NCBI GenBank assembly: GCA_022539475.1
Contig: VCMS01000090.1
Coordinates: 124,001-188,000 of the forward strand
Source: Gracilaria domingensis
Lineage: Eukaryota; Rhodophyta; Florideophyceae; Gracilariales; Gracilariaceae
Reading direction: 5' to 3'
Length of the DNA stretch: 64,000 nucleotides
Made by a program: the position numbers and the translations under genes. Below are positions 42,298 through 54,186 of this stretch, piece after piece (positions within the stretch are counted from its first letter, which is position 1; each line of letters opens with the position of its first letter). A model generated the notes under the pieces. It saw only the letters and a list, made by a program, of their open reading frames with translations, had not been told where the DNA came from and did not search any database.

Positions 42298-44795
42298 ATG
42301 ACGTCTCCTCAGGGTTCCACCGACCACTCGATTCTCCGACGCAAGCGGCTTTCGCCTCCGACTCCGGATACAACTACTCCTTCTGCTCCGATACCTCGGC
42401 GTTCGCTACCCGTGCCTACTGATCCTTCTTCTCCTTCTACAAGAATGAATTCGAACCCGTTCCATACCCACCCGCTCCCGGGGAACGCGTCGTGAGCTTC
42501 GCAAGCGGCGTCTGAGGTGCCCTCGGGCAGCGCTTCCCAAAAAGGACAGCCTCCTCAGAGTCTTCCACAATACTTTGGTGGCTTCCAACCGGCTCCTCTT
42601 CCTCAAGGGAATCCGTACAGCGGTCCGTTCGCTCAACCCTACGCGGGGTACAACCATCCAGGTTTCCTGCATCCTCAAGCTCTGGCCCAACACATCCCGC
42701 AAGCGGTAGCTTCCTTCAACTTCCATGAAGCTTATCCCCATCCGGGTGCGCCTCTTTCGATACCTCCGGCTCCTCCCTGGCTCCGGTGCAACAGCCCTAT
42801 GATCCAAACGCCATGGTGTGGAATGCCGAACAGGCCGTACCGTTGAGGGTGAACCCTCGTGGGTGGATTAGTAGAGAGTCCCTGGTGAACCGGGATACCC
42901 GACGTGAGGGGTTGATCTTTTCCCGCGCTCGGTGGTTTCACCCGACAGCGGTAGCAGATGATGCTCTCATCGGTTCCTGTGCAGTGAACGGAATACTCCC
43001 AGGTGGGCTTCCTCGAGATGCGGTGTGCTCTTGCGAGTGGCGGACCCGCATACCCAGTGAAGTATACGGATGCTCAAATGATACCCCGTAGATTTGAAAT
43101 CCGGATGTCTTTCGCATATCATCTGGATATCTTACGTATATCCATGATATCCCTGTGACATCCAGTAGATATGACAGATGATGTACGAAATGATACTCTT
43201 TTGATGCCCTTGAGACATGCATCAATTACTTTGAAAGATATAACAGTAGATATGACGAATGATTTCGAAAACCAAATTTGCTTCTCTTGGAATTGCTCGG
43301 ACATCATTCGGACATCCAGAAATCAGACGAATATAATTGGTATGGATATTGTGAGCATGTTCGTGTATCCTATGTACATCGGCCGTATATCCAATTTCAA
43401 AAATGAGATGGGTATCCGAGAAATCACTCGGATATCCAAAGCATATCTAAGGAATATCAAGCGGATATCAAAGTATTTCCCTGGGATAGCGGTGGAGCCC
43501 CATTTGCTTCGTTGCGACCGCGGAGAGTCCCTTGACCACGCACGTGGGGATATGGTGCGACTCGCTTATTCCAGAGTTGGAAGATTGCGATATGACCATC
43601 CGATTCCGGCCGAGTATGACTTCGACGTCTCGCACTACCGTACCTACGGTGAGGTTTCCTATGGTAACGCCTTGGGGCGAAATTTCCGGTAACGGAGCAT
43701 CTATACCATTTCAGTGAGGTTGATCCTGATATTCTCCTAGGGAGTCGTCCCTTGCTCAGGGCGGAGTTCCGATACCTCTCCAGGAGTAAGAGACACAACA
43801 AAGATCTCTATGACTTCGAGAGACGAGTCCGGCTCGAACGGAATGCGCGCTCCCGTAGGGGACTCCTAGTTCTATATCCAAACTTGGAAGTTGATCGTTT
43901 GCGCTTCGATGCCTTTCCTTCCCGGTACGTGGGCCTTTCATCGTGATGGAGCCGTATAGAGGTCCCCGCGCGGTGTTTCGCTGAACTCCCGCTGAGTATC
44001 TACTACATCGGTTCGCGGTTGATAGACCATCCCAACTCGGGCTATTGGTCTCTGGTTCTTGCCGAGTGAGCTGCCCACGTCGCGGTTCACCTCCTACGGG
44101 ATCTCTATGACCATTACTGTTTGTGGTATCTCCCTCCGAATCTGAGGTGGCTCCTTCGAAGGATTGATCTCGTTACTCCCTTGGGTTCCGAGGCTAACCT
44201 GGCAGAGGTTGGGGAATTGTTGGATGTCATCGACAGGGTCGATTGGGACCGAGTTACGGTAGCTTGGCAGCCTGACAGGCGACAGCGTTTCCGCGACCGA
44301 TCAACGGGGCGAATTTCCACCCGTTCCGAGGTCTGGGTGTACTACGACCCGTGGGAGCGATAGTTCATCTCCGAAGAGCAAGCGACTGCAATGGCGGCTA
44401 TGCCCCGCGCAATGCCGATCGGTCACCCAGTAGGGTTCGTGTTCCCCGAGGATTACGCCGTTCCGTCGGATGCACCTGATCCAATGTTGGACAATGATGA
44501 GGTAGCCACCGTATCCGGGCCAGCACAGCTGACGGGAGTTCCGAACTCGGATCCTAACGCGACAGCGGTCCCAACAGAGGGCGCTCAAGCCCCTGCGGGA
44601 TGGTCTTTGGTTGCTCCCACTGCTCAGCCTGCCAATTTGGCTGGTAGTGTGGCTTTCCTTCGTGCTGACCACCAGGCTCATGGCATTCCGATCTCACCGG
44701 GAGTGAACACCGTTGCGGGGCTCGTGGCTCTCGCAAGCGAGTACTTCGCGCAGAATCCAAACACGGGAAGCGGTGCTCCCTCCACTGGTGGATAG
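42298..44795 (+). pseudogene. Antisense ORF of G3, homologue of the G2 antisense protein
   Basis: Plus strand, opposite to gag-pol. A Pro-rich start (MTSPQGSTDHS; stop at 42493; continued from about 42505) leads to VRVNPRGWISRESL and CAVNGILPGGLP (G2: YAVDGKLPGGLP). After an intron-like insert, homology resumes as VEPHLLRCDRGE and YRTYGEVSYGN (G2: YRTFGEVGYGD). A frame change near 43690 is followed by LRAEFRYL, NLAEVGELLDVIDRVDWD, a PEDYAVPSD acidic zone and a C-terminal helix-rich block ending at 44795. Stops near 43944, 44068 and 44361 and the frame change show decay. Shared block order with G2 but diverged nucleotides argue that the ancestral protein was under selection. Function unknown. 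Confidence 0.7.
43057..43489. repeat. GGAYATC motif array inside the G3 antisense ORF, possible intron
   Basis: About a dozen GGATATC, GGACATCC or complementary words in 430 bp, as in G2 20263-20700. The borders fit a spliceosomal intron: CCCA|GTGAAGTAT at 43057 and GGGATAG|CGG ending at 43489. Joining gives an open frame at the exact point where the G2 protein is continuous (G2 IACVAVTP; G3 RIPTVEPH). An inserted repeat is the alternative. Confidence 0.55.
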
Positions 44796-45186
44796 CCCCT
44801 CATGAGGTCTTCCCCCAATCTTAGAGTATCTTGTGATAGTTTCTAATTAAAGCCAGCTAGTGGTAAATTTTCCCTTACCGTCGTCGAGGTATGCTTCTCG
44901 GCGACAAGCTTCTTCTTCTTCCTTCTCCTTCAGCAGGATCTGCCTTCTTCCACTTCTCTTCTAGTTCCTGGCCATATAGTGCAGATATCTTCATTCCTCT
45001 TTAGGCAGTTTCTACTTCTCCGTAATACGGAACCATCCCGATAATTCGGTAGTTTTACTACATCTCTCCTATGATACAGAGGATCTCTTCCTACACCTAG
45101 GTCTTCTTCTCCTCTTCCGAGCGTCTGACTTCTCTCTTCCAACCGCAAGGCGGGCACTAGTATAATAGAGCACACCGATAAGCGGG
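44796..45186. other. G3 spacer between the convergent antisense ORF and pol
   Basis: TTCTTCTTCCTTCTCC-rich tract at about 44910-44930, as in G2 at 20990-21060. No ORF. It probably carries the 3' ends of both transcripts. Confidence 0.45.
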
Positions 45187-48100
45187 CTACTCGACCATCG
45201 CGTTATCCAATGTTGGAGGCAATGGAGTCCGATTAAGGCGGTGATACGACATGAACTTGGACCTAGGGAGGTGTTCAATTGGCTCCCAAGTGTCAAGGGG
45301 ATAGCCGTACCAACGAACTCTATACAGTAGTTTCCCTTCGGGGCTTTCCTCGTGTTCCACGATACAATCTACCACGAATTCTTGTTGGTATACGCCATCT
45401 TCGGCTTCTTCCTTGTCCTTTCCCGACATCAGGGAGTGACAATTAGCAAAACTCAAGCAGGGTAGTAGTTCCTTCGGGTTTTGAACCGGTTCTTAGTGCG
45501 GAGGGTGAATGAACTATCCTGTGTTCCAGCCGTCGCGACGGAGTGTGCTGACTACCGACACGGGCGTCCAATTGCCTCGCAAGTGAGCTAAATCGAAAGC
45601 TCTTGATCTCCGGTTTCCGGCAAAATCCTTTCTATCCCAAACGGGCAACTAATCGACGAACGGTCGCGTCCGTGAAGCGGCAATACCTTCACTTTCATTG
45701 CGGAAGACCCGTTGTGACGGAGACGTGGCGTACAGCACTCCCTGCGCAGGGCGGTGGAACGTTGGGCCACGGCGCATGCCCTGCGGTGCATTCCATTTTC
45801 ATTGGATATTTGGGCACACCCGGGCACGCGTGTGCGCCACACGTCCCGTGAACGGTATCTATAGTGTCAGGTTCGCCGGCCGGCGGTTGCCAAGCGGCGT
45901 GAACTACCCCCCAGCAATGGCGTATGCTTACAGCAGGTAATCTCGAATCTCCCGCCGTTGATCGGCACATGCATACCGTATGTGGTACCGTTCACCGTGC
46001 TTACCGGTCCTGCACCTCGACATGTTCCGTATGTTCCAGTGTACCCTTCGGGGGACTTGACCACTTCCTCCTTCAGGCTTTCCAGTACAATCCACAAGGA
46101 TGCTTCTTTCCTTCCTCCTCCTGCTATGGGCTGTTACCAGGTGGGCTATGCATCGATCTCCATGTCGCCTCGTCCGACAAACGGGTCGGCGGAGACAGTG
46201 CGTTCGCGATAGCGAGATACCGTACGCTCCAACGACTTGGATTGCATCCCAACGCGGCCACCAACTTCCTTAGCTCTAGCACTCCTTGCGGGGGATTCTT
46301 CACTTCTTCTGACTTCATTCCTCGCCGAGGTCTCGGATGTACGCCACTCAGCGCCAGCGCGACCATTCCCGGCGAGGGATTCTGTCTCATTCTGAGATTC
46401 AACACCTCTGTCAGGTCCAGCGGACGCCGGAGCAACCGGAGCGCGATTTACACTGTCCTCCCCCTCCCTCCTTAAGGTGCGATACGGCTCAGTATTTGGC
46501 ACCAATACCGTAGACGGGGAGAGAATCTCATTCAGCTCAGTAGAAGGTGTGGGTGTAACCAGTGAGAGTCCGGGGTTATCCTTGAGTAACTCTGTTGCAC
46601 GAGGCAAGTCAGAGAGACCCCGTTGCGAGTGGGGCCAAACCGATGGGCGTTTCGCAGTAGCACCCGATTGTTCTGTCTCCTGGTGCGGCGGTGAGCCATT
46701 TCCGGTGCTCGGTCTTGCGATAACTTCCTGTATAGGGCTTGGGGCGCGATATACTCGATCTCTCGCGATACCCGCTCGTGCTGATTATCGATATCGAGCA
46801 CGACGGTCGTCTCCTGTACGAATACTACCCGATAGGGGCCACTAGCGATCGGAGAGAGCTTATGCCACTTCTCCTTCTCAGGATTATAGTACTTCTTCCT
46901 GAGGAACACGTGCTCACCAGCCCGCAGTTGCGGTAGCGGCCGGCGAACTCGACTATCGAAATTGCGCTTGTAAGCCAGTTGAGCCTTCTCCATAGAGCGT
47001 TTAGCAATAGGCACCATCATGGTTAACCATTTCTTCCACGCGTCGCGATGTAACCTCGGTGTCGAGTATTCGTCCATAGTTGGCTGTGCCTCAATTGCAA
47101 GGGGAGGCGGTCTCCTTGAGAGGACCAACTCGAAAGGGGACAAAGACGTAACCCGATGTACTTGGGTATTGTACGCATATGTGATTGCGTCAGTGTACAG
47201 ATCCCAAGTCTTGGGGTGTTCCGCAACGTAGGATTTCAATGCACCAATAATGGTTCGGTTAAATCTCTCCGCTTGACCATCAGTTTGGGGATGATACGTG
47301 GTTGTAAACAGATTCCTAATATACAGGATGCGACATACGTCTTGGAAGAACTTCGACGTAAACTGAGAGCCGTTGTCGGAGAGTAAGTGTACCGATGGTC
47401 CATAGACAAAGACCCAGTGCGTAACAAACGCCTGAGCCACGCGGCAGCAGTTATCCGCTTAAGCGGCAAATTCCGTACCAGCTTCGAGAAGCGATCGGTA
47501 ATTACCAGGAGGTATTCATTCCCTTGCGAGGTTTTGATCAATTCGCCTAGAATATCAATGGCGACAGATTCCAACGGCGCCCTTGCGGGGAATAACTTTA
47601 ACTTCTTGGAGTGCTTCCTCAATTTGATGTCGTTCTTGGCACATTCCTGGCAGGATCGGCGGACTGCATAACAGTCAAAGGCCATTGCCTGCCAGTAAAA
47701 ATTCTTTCTCAGTGTGAGATACAACTTCCTTCCTCCCGGATGGGCTCCCAACTTCACGTAGTGAGAGAGATGAAGGACGCGACTCTGCACGGAGTGCGGC
47801 ACCACTATTTGTGGATTTGTTGACACCTTCCTTACTAGGTAGCCTTGATCGTTCACTTGAAAAGGTAAGTTGGATCCCCCGTTCAGACGGGCTCGTACCT
47901 GGGTACAGAAGGGATCCGTCTGTTGTTCTCGTATCATCTCCTCGGGCGTGATGGGTATAAATGACCCAGCATCGGGTTCAGCGGTTCGTATGGCGAGAAT
48001 GTCGTCACACACGTCATCCGACAGGATTTCAGTACTCCCATCGAGGTCACCAACCATAAAGCATGGGATATCAGCGTCCTCAGTAGGCTCTGCTTCAGCT

Positions 48101-50640
48101 GCTGTGCCCAAACAGGATAGTGCGTCTGCCTGCAAGTTGAAGGAGCCCTTCTTGTACACGACTTCGAAGTCAAATTCCGATAGCCAAAGTCTCCAACGCA
48201 TCAACCGTCCCGATGGTTCCGTGCTTTACATGAGCCAACGGAGGCACTTGTGGTCAGTGTGCACCATAAAGTGAGCTCCCATCAAATATGGTCTGAGAGT
48301 AGACAATGCCCAGACTACGACAAGACATTCCTTCTCGGAAACCGAGTAGTTCCTTTCGTGGACGTTTATCGATCGCGACCACTACCCAATAGGGTGTCGT
48401 TTCCCGGTCTCGTCGGTTTGAAACAAAGCACACCCAACCTGGTTCGCACTAGCGTCGGTATCGACTTCATACGGTAACCCAGCTTTGAGGAGAGCCAAAA
48501 TTGGCGGTGACGTTACGGCGTCGACCAATGCCGTAAAAGCGGAGGCCTCTGCACCTCCAAAGGGGTCCAATTCAACAGGTTTTCTTTTCGTAAGGAGCTT
48601 ATTCAATGGTGAAGCAATGTCTGCAAAGTTCGGAACGAAATGTCTGTAGACGTTACACAGTCTTAAGAAGGATCGCAACTCTGTTTGCGTCCTTGGGTGC
48701 TTAGCCTCTTTCAAGAATTTGACCCGTACCTCATCGACTGAGAGTTTTCCGGGACGGATGATGTGACCCAGATACTTAACCGATTCGGTGAAGAACTCGC
48801 ACTTCTTGAGTTTCAATGTCATTCCTGCATCACGCAGTACTCTCATGACATCCCAAACATGGGCTAGATGGTCATCCAGATTGTTGGAAAAAACAACGAT
48901 ATCGTCCAGATACACCAAACATGTGGTCCACTTAAATTGTGCCAACAGGATATCAACCGCACGCTGGAAAGTAGCGGGTGCATTAGTTAACCCAAAGGGC
49001 ATTCTCCGGAAACGGTATAGGCCTTGATAGCAGACGAATGTCGCCTTTTCCCGGTCTTCCTCCCTGATGGGAACCTGCCAATATCCCCAGTTAGCATCAA
49101 GGGTGGTAAATACGTTTGCGCTCCCCAGAAAGTCGATATATTCGTCCATCCGGGGTATCGGATATACATATTTCACTTTAACCGCGTTTAACTTTCGGTA
49201 ATCGATGCAGAATCTCCAAGATCCGTCCGGTTTCGGAACCAGCACTACAGGTGGCGCCCAAGGGGATTGAGCGGCCTCAATAACGCCAGCCCTCAACATC
49301 TTCTCGACTTGAGATTTCTCTTCTTCCCGAGCTTTCGGTCCGGCCCGATAGGAATGTTGCGCGATAGGCTGAGTATTCGGAAGCAGGTCGATACAGTGTT
49401 CAGTTACTCCAATTGTTCCTAGTGTGCCGTCCCACATGGGAGTGAATTCACGCAACATCTCACGTAACTTCTCCTGATGGGATTCTGGTACATGCTCCAG
49501 ATCTAGCTTCCTCAATTCCTCAACAGGATCCTTCAAATTACTGCCAGACGGTACAGAGCTAACCTCGAGAGGTTTCGGATTATCTTGACCAGAGTTCTTT
49601 GGGGTTTCATCCGTGTCCACGGCTTCACTAACTTGCGATTCAGCGCTCTCTTCCCCCTCCTCAAGGTCTGACAATCCGAGAACTTTTGCAATAGGGATCT
49701 TGGTTGGGACGACTGCAGTCGGGTGTGGCAGCACTGTACCAATCAGTTGGTTCTTTACCAGCCACTGAGTAGACTTTCCAAAGTTGGCGACCATAACCTT
49801 GGAGGGTTGATCTGGTTGGATAGTTACCACTCCATTCGCAAGAGCGATTTGGCGCTGTTCATATAAAGCCTGCAACGGTTGTACTGTGTGGAGGCCCCAT
49901 TGTTTGGCGGTGACATCGACCCATACCTGGGACTCTGGTGGCAGCTGCACGGACTTCGAGACGTGTAGTTTGGTCGATACCATGCCATCGTTGGAGGCTT
50001 GCTGCGGGGCTGGTAGCGGCACGTGTTTCCGCGTTTCGGCTCGCGCGGTTTCCGAACAATCGGCAGGACTGATCCGTCTTCCATTTCCACTTGACGTTTC
50101 CGCGGGCGGATAGCTTCCACGAAACGATCGCAGAAATCACAACCGAAGATAATCGGGGCAGCCAATGAGTCGCAGACGACAAAGTCAAGTTGTACCAGAC
50201 AAGTTCCTAATCGTACAAGGAATGTAACGTAACCAGCCGTTTTTAACGGATTATTGTTCGCGTCGGCGAGGTTCAAGCAGGGCCGAAACGGATGGTTCCG
50301 CGAAGAGCGGGCGGAATTAACTTCTTGTTGATCAAGTTAGGAGCAGCTCCTGTGTCTAGGACAGCTAGTTGCCTAACCATGAACTGGGTGGACAGGCCAA
50401 GGTCAGCATATACCTTGTAGTTCCTCTTGGCCATTACCAGGATTCTATCCGGCGCACGGAGATTTCGGGACCGTACCCACGGGCGACGAAGAACACCACA
50501 GTGTTCTGGATCCACGTCTGTGGCAGCCATCTTCCTTGTCAGGATTCTGACAGTCGGGGAGTGAAGCAGAGGCTCCTTGGGCGTGTTCAACTTCGGCTTA
50601 GAAAACGCCCGTCTTACAGGGGAGACTCCCAAGTTTAGTT
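45187..50640 (-). pseudogene. G3 Pol polyprotein (PR-RT-RH-IN-chromodomain)
   Basis: Order as in G2. Protease AVLDTGAAPNL near 50350, with a frame break at 50276 and another near 49900. RT SPWAPPVVLVPK, TTLDANWGYWQVP and CLVYLDDIVVFS. RNase H VDTDASANQ and HTDHKCLRWL, with stops near 48380 and 48230. Integrase HHCC ending CQECAKN, VAIDILGEL, LLSDNGSQF and GQAERFNRT, with a frame break near 47440. Chromodomain at 45187-45456 (FVVDCIVEHE, LLYRVRWYGYP, WEPIEHLPRSK) with the aromatic-cage-like Tyr/Trp positions better kept than in G2. A long, low-complexity tail lies between integrase and chromodomain (46146-46607). Confidence 0.86.
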
Positions 50641-50644
50641 TTTC
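50635..50644 (-). promoter_or_regulatory. Putative -1 ribosomal frameshift site, G3 gag-pol
   Basis: Minus strand CCG-AAA-AAC-TAA: G-AAA-AAC directly before the gag stop. The -1 frame then reads LNLGVSPVRRAFSKPK into protease. Position and heptamer match G2. Confidence 0.6.
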
Positions 50645-52741
50645 GGAGCAGGACCCCCCTGTTGGGGGCGGTTCCCATCCTGGGCATCGTGCTGATGACC
50701 GTTCACGGGTTCGAATTTTCCCATCATGTTCTGGGCTGCCGTGCGGGCGGCCTGACCAACATTTGATCCGCCACTCAAGTGGACAGCCATCGCGTGCTTC
50801 GTGCCTTCATAGGAAGTTCTCGGCACGCGAGCTTGATTCTCTGGCGAGAGGGACTCGAATTGAGGAATATTTCTCAACCTTTCCCGTGCTGGGAGTGTAC
50901 ACTGCGTCGAGATATGCCCGAATTGGTAACACTCGTAGCAGATGACTGAGGTTGGTTGGTCTTGCGGGCCTCTATCCACACGACCCTGCGGGGTGTTTTC
51001 CCTCCATCCTGGGTAACTGAATCGCATCCCACGACCTTCATAAGGGATAGGTGCTGCGGGATCCCGCTGTCCTTGTGCATAAAATGCAGGATCAGTCTTC
51101 GATGACGGAGCGGACTTAGACGGTAGGTTCGAAGTACCCACTGAGTCGGGGTTGCTACCCACAAGGTTGATGTTGTCATGATCCAAATTGGAGTCGTTCC
51201 TATCGTATTGGAGGGATGAGTAGTCAGATTCCTCTGCGAATAGTACCTTACGAGGCTTTGATCCAGAGGGACGCCGAGCTCGGAGCGTTTCCCCTTCGGC
51301 TTGGGCGTATTGTACCAATTCAAGGTAGGTCATCTTTCTATTATCCTCCCCATATCGGGCTATAAGTGCCCGTATTTAGGGATCCAACCCATCCATGAAC
51401 ATGGAACATCTCTCTCCAGACGGATGAACATTACCACAGCGGTGGAAAGCCTTATTCACGCGCGTTGAATAAGCGGTTTCCGTTTCTCCCGGACGTTGTT
51501 TCATATCCCTTAGGGCTGACGTAGCCATTTGAATGGCGTGACTAGTAGTATATGACCGTAAGAGGTAGTGTATCGCTTCGGGCCAACACGTCACTCTTCC
51601 TTCCGAGGCTCTCGATGATCCGTGGACGGAGTTGAATTGATCTTCTGCCAGATCTTTGAGGTAATACGGGAGGGCTACATACGCCTGTCCCTCACTCATT
51701 CCGAGTATATCGGCTTCTTGCACGAACCTTGCGAGGAAATGCAGAACCAGAATGGGGTCTTCTCCTGTAAATTCTCTCTTTTTTAGAGTAACGCCGAGTC
51801 TTCGGATAAAATCCCTAACTTTTCCAGTTCCTCTCGAGGTCCGAACCTCGGAGGTATTCGGAAGTCGATAATATCGATATGAAAGCAGCTTCCGATATAG
51901 CGGATTGGACGGCTTCAACTCTTTCAAGCCATGGTGCTTCTTTCCCTCCTTCCGAGTGCGGATATCCCCTTGAGAGGTAAAGGTAGCTTTAGACCGTGAC
52001 TTTGACGAACGGGAACGCCGGCGGCGGCTATCATCCGAGGAATAGGAGGATGACGACGATGACGAACTGTCCGAACTACTTTCGGAGTCGGAGTCAGACA
52101 CATCCGAATAATTACGGGATTTCTTCATGGACTTGCGACGGCTCCTCTTACTAGATCGATGAATGGAACTTTCGGCATCCGAACGATTCCGCTCGGCGGC
52201 TTCTGTCTCCTCATCCATCCTAATGGTGGCTTCGAGGGTATCCAAACGAACATGGATTCGCTCCAGGGCGGTTCGGGTTTCCTCTCTTTCGAGGCGAGAG
52301 TTCTCTACATATGCCCCTGGGTAACCAAAGCACTCTATTATGGAATTAACCTCCTGTCTCACCGTACGAACTTCTCCCGAGACATCCTTATCTAGTAGTG
52401 TATAGACCTGTCGACGGAGCTGCTCGACTGACTCGATAGGGGATACGTGGGCTGCATTAGCGGTGCTAAGGAGAGCCCCCAGGTTACTCCTGAGAGGCAA
52501 GCTTTTCCGGCCGTGCGGTTGAGCCTATCTCTACGACTGGATCTTCCTCCTCTGGTTGCGGTGCAGCCTGCGAAGGAAATTATACAACTTCTAGCCCATC
52601 AATTGGGGCGTCCGGGTTCTCGGAGTTTTCACGATTACTTACCGGTTCGGGGACCGATCTCCTTGAACGTGCACCACCCGAACGAGCAGAGGCGCTCGAC
52701 GTAACCGATCTTTCTTTCGAGGACGGAGCCTGGCGCGGCAT
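50635..52741 (-). pseudogene. G3 Gag
   Basis: The likely start is MPRQAPSSKERS at 52741, parallel to the G2 start. A frame break near 52500 leads to the main open part 51376-52500, then a stop at 51376 and continuation 50635-51333 in the same frame. Features: a coiled-coil-like N-terminal half, a Ser/Asp/Glu low-complexity block (52020-52100), a capsid-like region (KKHHGLKELKPSNPLYRKLLSYRYY, close to G2), and a perfect CCHC knuckle CYECYQFGHISTQC near 50930. It ends APKN-stop at 50635. Confidence 0.8.
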
Positions 52742-52934
52742 ACTGCAGGTAGCCAACCAGACTTCGGAACAATTATGTGAGAAATCACAAGACTTCCGAA
52801 CTATCGAAAAGGGGGTGGGAGAAATCTAATCACAACACGCAGAAAGGGGCTATAAATGTCAATCTCCCGAAAAAGGGATTCCAAGTGTCCAGATTCCAAT
52901 TGCTACAACAATCCAGTTATGGTCCTGTTACGTT

Positions 52935-52950
52935 CTAAGTCGGGAGTCCA
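52935..52950 (-). other. Primer-binding site of G3
   Basis: Minus strand TGGACTCCCGACTTAG, three bases inside the right LTR. It differs from the G2 site at one base, so both use the same or a related tRNA. Confidence 0.65.
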
Positions 52951-52953
52951 AAA

Positions 52954-53578
52954 TTTAGAGCAAAACCGTGCGATAAACGCTATGGGGAATCTCCACTAGG
53001 ATGTCCGATTCCTAGCTTCTATGAGAGATAGACTCAGCGATTGAACCCTCTGTCCGTACTCGAGTCGAGTGAAGAGCCGGGTGTAATACCGGAGACGGTG
53101 ACTGGCTATACCTACAGAGGTGGGATGCAAAAAACGGTGCAGATCCATAGATGGAGTGTGATCCGAACCTGAACAAAGAAAAGAAAAAGGGGACCGTGTA
53201 AACGGGGGAAAGCTCACGGTAGAAACCACCGGAGCGGAGCTATGGACCGTCCCAACCGGCGGGAACAGGTCCGACAGCCGAGCGCCGCTCTCAAAGGCGC
53301 CAAAAGTAAACCCAATACTGGGACTGAAGCCATACTTGAACCAGATGAACAAGTGTGAACAACGAGACTCAGCAGAGCGTCAACAACAAGAATCAACAAC
53401 AAGAACAAAACAAGGAAGAACAAGAGACAACCGACACAGCGGTAAAGACAATCAAAGATCCAAAGATGAGAGACAAGTGCTCTATTAGTGACCCAGAGGG
53501 GAAGTAGTGCCGATACCAGTCTTGGTTACTCTCCAGATGGAGTCGTAGACCTACGTAGGCAGCAAGCTACTAGAGCCC
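52954..53578 (-). repeat. G3 LTR, right copy (5' LTR)
   Basis: 625 bp, uninterrupted partner of the left LTR. In + sense it begins TTTAGAGC and ends TAGAGCCC. Confidence 0.85.
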
Positions 53579-53757
53579 TGGGATATAACCCTTACCTTTT
53601 TGTATGTTCAAGGCATTCGTTCTGTCCTTCTAGGCGCAGATATATCCGCAAATTCAGACTATAGTATGATTTTGATATTTATACCTAACACTCAGAGCTT
53701 TGTACTGCGCATAACGCAGAAAGAGGTGGAACACGTCCCATAAACAGTATATATATC

Positions 53758-54186
53758 TTGACACCTACACCTAGTGCTATCGTCTTTCACCAAGACCTTG
53801 GCTACGAAATGACTTCAACCGCAAAACAAGCAAATGTAAACACTTTTCGAGGGGCTAGCATTGGAATTCTACAGCGAGTTCGCAAAGGAACATTCGGAGT
53901 TTATCATTCTCGATTTCGATCTTTATTTGGAGTTTCTTTTAAAACATTCTCACCATTATAGAACAAGATTCGGATGAACATAAGTTCTGATTCAAAACCT
54001 AAACACTTGCTTTGGGTTTTACTTTTTCTACGACAGTATGGGACTGAACATGTAAACCTCACAATTTGCCACACAGACGAAAAAACTTTTCGAAAGTGGA
54101 GTTGGATTTTGTCAGGCACGTGCGGACAATACGTGTGGTATGTGGAGCAGGAGGGAGGAGGGAGGCGCAGTGAGCTTCAACTCTAG
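53758..54186 (+). pseudogene. Harbinger-type transposase fragment, copy C (N-terminal)
   Basis: A 143-codon frame with one TAG at 53959-53961. The likely start is ATG 53809 (MTSTAKQANV). It reads SRFRSLFGVSFKTF, then NKIRM, then KHLLWVLLFLRQYGTEHV and TDEKTFRKWSW, which is the helix-turn-helix-like region that precedes the catalytic core in PIF/Harbinger transposases. The aligned residue at the TAG is probably Trp. Nothing catalytic follows, and the sequence changes character after about 54120. It is a different subfamily from copies A and B. With the gene at 39141-39987 it may be the other half of one element split by G3. Confidence 0.6.

Larger units (their letters stand above)
40260..53578 (-). 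mobile_element. Ty3/gypsy chromovirus G3 with antisense ORF
   Basis: Related to G2, with the same architecture on the minus strand: right LTR 52954-53578, primer site, gag, -1 shift, pol with chromodomain, plus-strand ORF, left LTR 40260-41842. The LTRs share about 625 bp once a 957-bp solo LTR is removed from the left one. The ends are unusual: GGGCT...CTCTAAA in element sense, not TG...CA, and no target duplication was found. Frameshifts in protease, RT and integrase make it more decayed than G2. Some words (AGAACCCTCTG, then GGTGT-A-G-CCGG) recur in the G2 LTR, so the two families are related. Confidence 0.88.
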
